Assembly: GCA_016290335.1 (NCBI GenBank) | Contig: JAEETM010000072.1 | Location: 1-17,860 of the forward strand | Reading direction: 5' to 3' | Origin: Treponema sp. | GTDB lineage: Bacteria; Spirochaetota; Spirochaetia; Treponematales; Treponemataceae | DNA length: 17,860 nt | In this document: positions 8,111 through 14,265 of the stretch, one piece after another | How positions within the stretch are numbered: position 1 is the stretch's first letter | Layout: every line of letters begins with the position of its first letter | The notes under the pieces: generated by a model | Database searches by the model: none | Told to the model about the DNA's origin: nothing | Seen by the model: the letters and a program-made list of their open reading frames with translations, nothing else | Program-made: the position numbers and the translations under genes

Positions 8111-9085
8111 ATGAATAATATGCCGGCAGAAAAACTTTTTCAAACTTATATGGATTTAATCAGCAAGCGTGAAAGCGAAGAAATCTACCGGCTGAACGAG
8201 CCTATTGGCGAAGGCATTATGAAGCATTCTCATATTGCTAAAGGAATTGAACTCGTTTATTCGGAGCTGGAAAGTTATAGTCCTAACTATCAGGCAGAAA
8301 AGAAGGAAGTTGATGGACTTGAAATTATGTACATTGTCGATGGACACGGAGAGTTTGAACTTATGAACAGACAGTTTGCCAGTGGAGAAAAAGGCGATGT
8401 AATGATTTTCAACTGTAAGACAGGTGTAAAAAAAGCCATGCTTGGTAAAAGCGGAATGAACTGTATTAGCATCATTCTTTTTACCGAGGATACAATTTCT
8501 TTTTTGAATGATTTTCTTGGAACTAATGACTTTAGCAGCTCCGATTTTTTTAATGATATCAGAAAGAGTGACAGCGCCATGTGTTTTCCTTGTGGAGAGC
8601 TGCTTGAAAAACTTTTTCTGGAAACAATCAGACTACCGGCGGTTTATTCAAAATATACGGTCAGACTTGCTGTAGTACACGCAATAATTCTGTTGATTCA
8701 AAAGTTCAGAGATAAAGATGGATATGATGTACGCATAAAAAGCGATACACCGGATGCATATTTTAGTGGTTCAACAGGGCGTAAGGTTCAGAATGTCCGA
8801 CGAATTATCAACTCAAATCTAGAAAAAGAAATCTCGATTGAAGAGTTAGCTGGAAAAGTTAATCTTAACCGTACCACGCTTCAAAAGGTTTTTAAGGAAA
8901 TGTACGGGCTTACAATAAATGAATATCGAACTAAGGCCAGGCTTCAGCTTGCTAAAAATCTGCTTGCTTCTACTGAGCTTTCCATAACGGAAATTGCAGG
9001 CCGATCGGGGTATGCAAACGCAAGTAAGTTTACAGAGGTGTTCAAGAAAAATGAAGGCATGCTTCCAAAGGACTGGAGAAAATAA
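8111..9085 (+). CDS. AraC-family transcriptional regulator
   Basis: A 324-residue DNA-binding protein. The C-terminal 100 residues are a typical AraC pair of helix-turn-helix motifs: first ISIEELAGKVNLNRTTLQKVF, given here as IEELAGKVNLNRTTLQ, then LSITEIAGRSGYANASKFTE followed by the ending FKKNEGMLPKDWRK. The N-terminal 200 residues are a cupin-like sensing part with no specific signature that I can name. Length and layout resemble PchR/YbtA-type activators, which respond to a ferri-siderophore brought in by the cell. That parallel is suggestive because an IrtAB/YbtPQ-like ABC pair lies downstream, but it is inference. GAGAGGG precedes the start. It is in one unit with the MATE gene, so it is itself controlled by operator box 3. 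Its DNA target is not known; AraC sites are usually direct repeats, so it probably does not bind the palindromic boxes. Confidence 0.92.
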   Translation: MNNMPAEKLFQTYMDLISKRESEEIYRLNEPIGEGIMKHSHIAKGIELVYSELESYSPNYQAEKKEVDGLEIMYIVDGHGEFELMNRQFASGEKGDVMIFNCKTGVKKAMLGKSGMNCISIILFTEDTISFLNDFLGTNDFSSSDFFNDIRKSDSAMCFPCGELLEKLFLETIRLPAVYSKYTVRLAVVHAIILLIQKFRDKDGYDVRIKSDTPDAYFSGSTGRKVQNVRRIINSNLEKEISIEELAGKVNLNRTTLQKVFKEMYGLTINEYRTKARLQLAKNLLASTELSITEIAGRSGYANASKFTEVFKKNEGMLPKDWRK

Positions 9086-9113
9086 TTTTATGTTACTTGC
9101 GATTGTTTGTTGT

Positions 9114-9129
9114 GTTAGTAAAGACTAAC
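9114..9129. promoter_or_regulatory. Palindromic operator box 4 (beta-barrel gene, upstream)
   Basis: GTTAGT-AAAG-ACTAAC is a perfect copy, ending 3 bp before the -35 hexamer. Its centre is 55 bp from that of box 5. Confidence 0.85.
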
Positions 9130-9132
9130 TAG

Positions 9133-9161
9133 TTGACAAATTAAATAAATAATTATATTAT
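9133..9161 (+). promoter_or_regulatory. Promoter of the beta-barrel protein gene
   Basis: A perfect -35 TTGACA (9133-9138), a 17-bp spacer and TATTAT (9156-9161). It is flanked on both sides by perfect operator boxes. The predicted RNA start near 9168 abuts box 5. Confidence 0.8.
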
Positions 9162-9168
9162 CCTCCGC

Positions 9169-9184
9169 GTTAGTAATAACTAAC
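9169..9184. promoter_or_regulatory. Palindromic operator box 5 (beta-barrel gene, start site)
   Basis: GTTAGT-AATA-ACTAAC is a perfect copy, immediately downstream of the -10 and 12 bp before the start codon. A bound protein could block both promoter clearance and, in RNA terms, the region just before GGAG (9188-9191). Confidence 0.85.
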
Positions 9185-9196
9185 AAAGGAGTAAAA

Positions 9197-10204
9197 ATGA
9201 TTAAATTAAAAAAAATGGTGATTGCAGCCACTTTGTGTGCCTTCACCGCAGCTTTTTCATTTGCACAGGAAGTTGCATTTGAAAACAAACTTTCATCTGG
9301 TATCGTTGATATTAATATAACAGAAGACAATACTGCCACTGCATTTGCCGGATTTGAAAATGAAACAACAGCAGAATACTCTTCTGAGCAAATTGATATG
9401 GGATTGACATTAAAATTCAATATTGCTAAAGAAGATGATGATGCCTTGTCTATTGGAGCCGAAAACTTTGTAGATGATTATTTTATAGAATTCCGTCCGA
9501 TGGAATTATTGGGAATCGGTTTTCATAAGGGGTATGCAGTAGCAGGTTCTTATCTTCCTTGCTTTGATGGAGAAATTGAAGCCGCAAACATAGGAAGTGA
9601 TTTTGGACTTTTTGTGCGCCCACTCGAAGGACTTGTTCTTTCTGCTGGTATTGATTTTATAAGCTATTTTGGACGGGAAGGAAAGAAGCCTCTATTTAAT
9701 GCAGGTGTAGAATACGCAGTAGGTGAGACTGTCGCCTTTGGTGCAGCCTTCCGTAATATTATTTCTGGCGAACGTTCTTTTGGAGCTTTTGCTTCATTTA
9801 CTGGGCTTGAAGGTTTAACATTTAATGCTGGTTTTTCTTACAATGGTGAAATTGAAGATTATAACATTTCTGGTAATTTAATTAATGCAGCGGTAATGTT
9901 CAATAAAGATGCAATCGGAATCTTTGCTGATCTTGTATTTGCTGTTGGTGGAGAGGAAGATGAAGCCAATGAATTATATACAGCAGCAACAATAAGCTAC
10001 CAGATCACAGAAGCTTTATCTGCAAGCTTATACGGTAGTTTTACCACAGATTTTGATAAGGATGATAGCTGGACAATAGGAATTAATCCTTCTGTAGAAT
10101 ATATGATTAATGAACATAATTCTGCAGGAGCTGGTGTACTTATAAACCTTATGAAAACTGTAAAAACAATATCTATTCCTATTTATTGGAAATATAATTT
10201 CTAA
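9197..10204 (+). CDS. Predicted outer-membrane beta-barrel (porin-like) protein
   Basis: A 335-residue exported protein. The N-terminus is a signal peptide (KKMVIAATLCAFTAAFSFAQ, cleavage expected at AFSFA-Q near residue 23). The mature part consists of alternating hydrophobic/polar strands with Gly and aromatic residues, and the C-terminus is YWKYNF, an aromatic-terminated last strand as in outer-membrane barrels. There is no TonB box, plug domain or lipobox, so it is not a classical TonB-dependent receptor. I do not recognise a named family. GGAG at 9188-9191 supports the start. It is a single-gene unit with a strong promoter between two operator boxes and a strong terminator, so it is likely highly expressed when derepressed. 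I infer a role in passage of iron or a chelate across the outer membrane. A periplasmic role cannot be excluded. Confidence 0.75.
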   Translation: MIKLKKMVIAATLCAFTAAFSFAQEVAFENKLSSGIVDINITEDNTATAFAGFENETTAEYSSEQIDMGLTLKFNIAKEDDDALSIGAENFVDDYFIEFRPMELLGIGFHKGYAVAGSYLPCFDGEIEAANIGSDFGLFVRPLEGLVLSAGIDFISYFGREGKKPLFNAGVEYAVGETVAFGAAFRNIISGERSFGAFASFTGLEGLTFNAGFSYNGEIEDYNISGNLINAAVMFNKDAIGIFADLVFAVGGEEDEANELYTAATISYQITEALSASLYGSFTTDFDKDDSWTIGINPSVEYMINEHNSAGAGVLINLMKTVKTISIPIYWKYNF

Positions 10205-10238
10205 AATAGATTTTTAAATCTCAAATCCTAACTTTTTT

Positions 10239-10276
10239 CCGGTTGTATTTTTTTTGTACAACCGGTTTTCTTTTTT
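10239..10276 (+). terminator. Rho-independent terminator after the beta-barrel gene
   Basis: CCGGTTGTA (10239-10247) pairs with TACAACCGG (10257-10265) as a 9-bp stem with a 9-base T-rich loop. The T-tract TTTTCTTTTTT follows at once. It closes the beta-barrel unit and insulates the ABC operon. Confidence 0.88.
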
Positions 10277-10335
10277 AAAACTCCAAATAACAATTTTCAC
10301 TCCATTCTGCAATTAATTTTATCTAAATAATTAAC

Positions 10336-10351
10336 GTTAGACTTGACTAAC
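10336..10351. promoter_or_regulatory. Palindromic operator box 6 (ABC promoter, upstream)
   Basis: GTTAGA-CTTG-ACTAAC has one mismatch to the shared motif (sixth base). It contains the -35 TTGACT. Its centre is 45 bp from that of box 7. Confidence 0.75.
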
Positions 10352-10371
10352 CATTTGCAGATTTTTATTCT
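10343..10371 (+). promoter_or_regulatory. Promoter of the ABC transporter operon
   Basis: TTGACT (10343-10348), a 17-bp spacer and TATTCT (10366-10371). The -35 lies inside operator box 6, and box 7 starts 10 bp after the -10. As in the HXXEE promoter, the TTGACT is built from the right arm of an operator box. Confidence 0.65.
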
Positions 10372-10380
10372 TAACAGAAA

Positions 10381-10396
10381 GTTAGTAGTAACTAAC
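10381..10396. promoter_or_regulatory. Palindromic operator box 7 (ABC start site)
   Basis: GTTAGT-AGTA-ACTAAC is a perfect copy followed by an extra TAAC half unit, as also seen after box 1. It lies at or just downstream of the expected RNA start near 10378. Confidence 0.85.
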
Positions 10397-10413
10397 TAAC
10401 AAAAGAGGTTTAT

Positions 10414-12192
10414 ATGTCAAATAAAAATCGTAAACCTGCAAAACGTAGCCTGGTCGGCTGGATTTTTTATTTTGCAGGAAGTAAAAAGGGGCAGTACATA
10501 GTCAGTGTATTTTTTGCCCTTTTAAGTGTGGCCTGCTGTATTGCACCATACTTTATTATTGCACGAATTGTTCAGCAGCTTTTAGCTGGAGTTCGTGACT
10601 GGCACTTGTTTTTAAAAGAGTGTGGTATCACGGCAGCCTTTTGGGCGGGTAATGTGCTCTTTCATGCAATTTCTACAAGCATGAGTCATATTGCAACCTT
10701 TAATCTGCTTGGTAATATCAGAAAATCAATGTGCGACAAGCTTACAAGGCTTCCGCTTGGAACTGTTCTTGATATGCCCTCTGGTTCTCTCAAAAACATT
10801 ATCGTTGAGCGCATAGACAGCATGGAAACAACACTGGCACATATTGTTCCTGAATATACTTCGAACATTATTTTGTCGGCTGTACTTGTTGTTTATCTTT
10901 TTGTTCTGGACTGGCGGCTGGCACTTGCTTGTATGGCAGTTGTTCCTGTGGGAGTTATTGCCATGTGTTTTATGATGAAGGATGGTCCAGCCCGCTTTAA
11001 GTATGCACTTGATAAAACAAAGGCCCTTAACGATACTGCCGTTGAATACATAAATGGTATTGAAGTAATAAAAGCCTTTGGAAAATCAAAGTCCAGCTAT
11101 GAGCGTTTTGTTGTTGCAGCTCAGGAAGGTTCGGCTTGCTATGTAGAATGGATGCGCGACTGTATCTGGCCTCATGCAATTGCAACAGTTGTAACTCCAA
11201 CTTTACTTTTTTCACTTCTTCCAATTGGCGGCTTTATGTTTTTGCACGGCACTATAGATGCTTCACTTTTTATTACAGTGATTGTCCTTGCCGTCAGTGC
11301 AATTCAACCTTTTCTTGTTGCCTTTACCTACCATGATGATATTGCAAAAGCCGGTGCCATTTTTGGAGAGGTTGGTGCTATCATGACATTGGATGAACTT
11401 AAGCGCCCTGAAGTTGATGTAAAGAAGCCTGCTGATAATTCTATTGTGCTTAAGGATGTTAGGTTCAGCTATCATAAAGGTATTGATGGAGAAGAAAAAA
11501 AAGAAATCCTGCATGGTATAAACATGACTCTTCCACAGGGCAGCTACACCGCCTTTGTCGGTCCAAGTGGTTCGGGAAAATCTACAATTGCCCGTCTTAT
11601 TGCATCTCTCTGGGATGTAGATTCCGGTTCGGTTGAAATTGGCGGAGTAAACATAAAAGATTTGTCTCTCCAGGAATACAACAGCCGCGTTGCTTATGTT
11701 TCTCAGGATAACTTTTTGTTTGATATGAGCGTTCGTGAAAATATTCGTCTTGGCCGCCAGAATGCTACAGATGCAGAGGTTGAAGAAATTGCCCGCAAGG
11801 CCGGCTGTTATGATTTTATCATGTCGCTTGAAAAAGGCTTTGACACAATCGTTGGTGGAAGCGGTGCACACCTCAGTGGTGGTGAACGTCAGCGTATTGC
11901 AATTGCCCGCGCAATGATGAAGGATGCGCCAATCGTAATTCTTGATGAAGCAACTGCTTACACAGACCCTGAAAACGAAGCAATTATTCAGAAGTCAGTT
12001 GCCCAGCTTGTAAAAGGCAAGACTCTCATTGTAATTGCCCATCGCCTTTCAACAGTAAAGGATGCAGACAAGCTTTATGTAATTAAGGATGGTGTAATCG
12101 ACAGCGAAGGAACCCACGAAGAATTGCTGGCAAAGAAGGGACTTTATGCAAACATGTGGGAAGCACATATTAGTGCTAAGGACGGTGAATAA
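10414..12192 (+). CDS. Exporter-fold ABC transporter half, first subunit
   Basis: A 592-residue fused membrane and ATPase half-transporter of normal length. The first 310 residues hold six transmembrane helices. The nucleotide-binding domain has Walker A GPSGSGKST (about 383), Q-loop YVSQDNF (about 427), signature LSGGERQRIAIARA (about 487), Walker B IVILDEATAYTDPENE (about 507) and H-loop IAHRLS (about 542), all intact. It overlaps the next ABC gene by one base (TAATG), so the two form a heterodimer. Exporter-fold pairs of this kind include drug exporters and also the siderophore importers IrtAB and YbtPQ. The operator boxes and nearby AraC gene favour the second, but the sequence alone cannot decide direction or substrate. 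AGAGG precedes the start. Confidence 0.93.
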   Translation: MSNKNRKPAKRSLVGWIFYFAGSKKGQYIVSVFFALLSVACCIAPYFIIARIVQQLLAGVRDWHLFLKECGITAAFWAGNVLFHAISTSMSHIATFNLLGNIRKSMCDKLTRLPLGTVLDMPSGSLKNIIVERIDSMETTLAHIVPEYTSNIILSAVLVVYLFVLDWRLALACMAVVPVGVIAMCFMMKDGPARFKYALDKTKALNDTAVEYINGIEVIKAFGKSKSSYERFVVAAQEGSACYVEWMRDCIWPHAIATVVTPTLLFSLLPIGGFMFLHGTIDASLFITVIVLAVSAIQPFLVAFTYHDDIAKAGAIFGEVGAIMTLDELKRPEVDVKKPADNSIVLKDVRFSYHKGIDGEEKKEILHGINMTLPQGSYTAFVGPSGSGKSTIARLIASLWDVDSGSVEIGGVNIKDLSLQEYNSRVAYVSQDNFLFDMSVRENIRLGRQNATDAEVEEIARKAGCYDFIMSLEKGFDTIVGGSGAHLSGGERQRIAIARAMMKDAPIVILDEATAYTDPENEAIIQKSVAQLVKGKTLIVIAHRLSTVKDADKLYVIKDGVIDSEGTHEELLAKKGLYANMWEAHISAKDGE

Positions 12193-13952
12193 TGTTCGAA
12201 ACTTTAAGAAACTTTTTTAGATTTTGTGATAAAGAAAACCGTAAGAAATTTTACGGCTCAATTATAGTTGGAATAGTTAATGCCTTTTTTATGGCATTGC
12301 GAATTGCCGCTGTTGCAGTAATGCTACGCGGAGTTATTGGAACTGCAGTAGAAGGCCAGTCCTTTGAAAAAAGCACAATCTGGATTTCGTTTGCAATAAT
12401 CTGTGTAAGCGTTTTGGGCAGCATTATCACCACAAAGTTTACTGCAATGTGGCAGTGCGAAGGCGGTTACAGAACCTGCGCCAAAAAACGTATTGAAATT
12501 GCAGAACATCTGCGCTATATGCCAATGGGGTACTTTAATGAAAACAGCCTTGGCGAAATCACATCAGTTACAACTAACACAATGGAAGCCCTCAGCGACG
12601 TTGCTACCCGCGTTGTAATGATGGTTCTCAAAGGTCTTCTGGAAACAGTATTCATCATCGTTATGATGTTCTTTTTTGACTGGCGTATTGCACTTATTGC
12701 TCTTGCAGGTTTTGCGCTTTTCCAGTTTGTAAATGTTTTCCTGCGTCTTTCTGTAAAAGGCATTCAGGATCAGAAAATCAAAGATGATACAGAAGAAGTA
12801 GGCAAGGTTCTTGAATACATTCAGGGAATTGCTGAAGTAAAGGCTTACAACATCAGTGGTGAACGCCGTAAAGATTTGAACAACGTTATAAACAAGCGTG
12901 TAAAAAGTCTTATCAAAATGGAGCTGCGCTTTATTCCTTTTGCAAACCTTCAGTCGCTTGTAGCAAAGCTCAGTGGTGTTGCAATTATGATTGCTTCGCT
13001 TTACTTCTACCTCAACGGCAGCATGGTTCTGGCCGACTGCTGTACAATGCTTGTTTGTGCCTTCATGCTGTTTAATGCCCTTGATGTAGGCGGAAACTTC
13101 TCTGCATTGCTTCGTACAGTAGATCTTTGTGTTGAGAAGGCAAATAAGATTTTGGCGCTTCCTACAATGGATATTGAGGGTGCTAAGAATGTGGTCGACG
13201 CAAACAAAAACAGTCCTCTCATCCAGGCTACCAACATCGACTTTGCTTACGACAAAAAGAAAATCATCGACAATATTTCTCTTGCAATTCCAGAGCACAC
13301 GACTACAGCAATTGTAGGTCCAAGTGGTGGCGGTAAAACAACCTTCTGTCATCTGCTTTCCCGCTTCTGGGATGTAGATAAAGGAACTGTAACACTCGAT
13401 GGAAAAGATGTTCGTGATTACAGCATGGATAATCTTATGAAAAACTACAGCTTTGTTTTTCAGAATGTTTACCTCTTCCACGACACAATTGCAAATAACA
13501 TACGTTTTGGTCAGCCAGAAGCTCCAATGGAAAAGGTTATTGCAGCTGCTAAAAAGGCCTGTTGTCATGACTTTATCAGTGCTCTGCCACAAGGCTACGA
13601 TACAGTTATTGGAGAAGGTGGAGCAAACCTTAGTGGTGGAGAACGCCAGCGTATTTCTATTGCGCGTGCCATCATGAAGGATTCTCCAATCATCATTCTT
13701 GATGAAGCTACAGCTAACGTAGACCCTGAAAACGAAAGAGATCTTATAAGTGCCATTCAGGAGCTTACAAAAGAAAAGACTGTTATTATGATTGCACACC
13801 GCTTAAAGACTGTACGTAATGCAGATCAGATTGTTGTAATAGACAAGGGACGCATTGTTGAACAGGGTAAACACGATGAACTGGTTGCTAAGGGCGGAAT
13901 CTACGCAAGGTTCATAGACAGCAGAAAAGAAGCGGTAAGCTGGAAATTATAG
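12192..13952 (+). CDS. Exporter-fold ABC transporter half, second subunit
   Basis: A 586-residue partner of the preceding gene, with the same layout: six helices over about 300 residues, then an ATPase domain with Walker A GPSGGGKTT (about 375), Q-loop FVFQNVYL, signature LSGGERQRISIARA (about 480), Walker B IIILDEATANVDPENE (about 500) and H-loop IAHRLK (about 535). Both ATP sites therefore look complete, unlike many heterodimeric exporters in which one site is degenerate; IrtAB/YbtPQ-type pairs also tend to keep both. Translation is coupled to the first subunit by the TAATG overlap. No terminator is visible after the stop; the feo promoter begins 10 bp later, so some read-through into feo is possible. 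Substrate is inferred only from context. Confidence 0.93.
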   Translation: MFETLRNFFRFCDKENRKKFYGSIIVGIVNAFFMALRIAAVAVMLRGVIGTAVEGQSFEKSTIWISFAIICVSVLGSIITTKFTAMWQCEGGYRTCAKKRIEIAEHLRYMPMGYFNENSLGEITSVTTNTMEALSDVATRVVMMVLKGLLETVFIIVMMFFFDWRIALIALAGFALFQFVNVFLRLSVKGIQDQKIKDDTEEVGKVLEYIQGIAEVKAYNISGERRKDLNNVINKRVKSLIKMELRFIPFANLQSLVAKLSGVAIMIASLYFYLNGSMVLADCCTMLVCAFMLFNALDVGGNFSALLRTVDLCVEKANKILALPTMDIEGAKNVVDANKNSPLIQATNIDFAYDKKKIIDNISLAIPEHTTTAIVGPSGGGKTTFCHLLSRFWDVDKGTVTLDGKDVRDYSMDNLMKNYSFVFQNVYLFHDTIANNIRFGQPEAPMEKVIAAAKKACCHDFISALPQGYDTVIGEGGANLSGGERQRISIARAIMKDSPIIILDEATANVDPENERDLISAIQELTKEKTVIMIAHRLKTVRNADQIVVIDKGRIVEQGKHDELVAKGGIYARFIDSRKEAVSWKL

Positions 13953-13961
13953 TTCAAAATC

Positions 13962-13990
13962 TTGACACGTTAGTTATATCTAACTAAAAT
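13962..13990 (+). promoter_or_regulatory. Promoter of the feo cluster
   Basis: A perfect -35 TTGACA (13962-13967), a 17-bp spacer and TAAAAT (13985-13990). Operator box 8 fills the spacer almost exactly (13969-13984) and box 9 follows 10 bp after the -10. The predicted RNA start is near 13997. Confidence 0.8.
13969..13984. promoter_or_regulatory. Palindromic operator box 8 (feo promoter spacer)
   Basis: GTTAGT-TATA-TCTAAC has one mismatch. It sits exactly between the -35 and -10, the classic position for repression by exclusion of RNA polymerase. Confidence 0.8.
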
Positions 13991-14000
13991 ATGATAAAAT

Positions 14001-14016
14001 GTTAGTAAAAACTAAC
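14001..14016. promoter_or_regulatory. Palindromic operator box 9 (feo start site)
   Basis: GTTAGT-AAAA-ACTAAC is a perfect copy, 19 bp before the feoA start codon. Its centre is 32 bp (about three helical turns) from that of box 8, putting both on one face of the DNA. Confidence 0.85.
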
Positions 14017-14034
14017 GTGTTTAAGGGAAATCAA

Positions 14035-14265
14035 ATGAAAAAATTATCAGAACTCACAAAAGATGAAAGAGGCGTAATTGCTTCTATTAATGGAGACGCT
14101 CGTTTTGTCAGTAGAATTACTTCAATCGGGCTTACACCTGGTTGTAGTATTACAATTATTAAAAATGAAAAACATCGCCCAATCCTTGTGTATTCACGTG
14201 ACACAATGATTGCACTTAACCGCAAAGAATGTGATGACATTGAAGTTAAGGAGGCAGCTGTATGA
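14035..14265 (+). CDS. feoA: Ferrous iron transport protein FeoA
   Basis: A 76-residue cytoplasmic SH3-like protein that assists FeoB in Fe(II) uptake. Family features are GVIASINGDARFVSRITSIGLTPGCSI (here seen as RFVSRITSIGLTPGCSI) and the ending IALNRKECDDIEV. Length equals the usual 75 residues. ATG 14035 is chosen with AAGGGA at 14023-14028; an in-frame ATG at 13999 would put the start codon next to operator box 9 and before the ribosome site, and is rejected. The stop overlaps the feoB start (ATGA), so translation is coupled. The promoter carries two operator boxes, the expected pattern for an iron-repressed feo operon. Confidence 0.95.
   Translation: MKKLSELTKDERGVIASINGDARFVSRITSIGLTPGCSITIIKNEKHRPILVYSRDTMIALNRKECDDIEVKEAAV

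Noticed and set aside
8111..9085. The AraC protein as the binder of the palindromic boxes
   Set aside because: AraC proteins normally bind direct repeats and mostly activate, while the boxes are tight palindromes placed for repression. It is more likely a regulon member than its master.
11263..11871. Open frame of 202 codons on the minus strand opposite the first ABC gene
   Set aside because: Antisense shadow with no ribosome site and no protein-like composition.
12564..13799. A long open frame of 411 codons on the minus strand opposite the second ABC gene
   Set aside because: It is fully antisense to an intact ABC transporter with all motifs. Its translation is Cys/Asn/His-rich with no recognisable domain, as expected from mirrored codon use.
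13999..14034. Upstream in-frame ATG for feoA
   Set aside because: It would begin almost at the predicted RNA start and within the operator region. The ATG at 14035 has AAGGGA at the right distance and gives the normal FeoA length.
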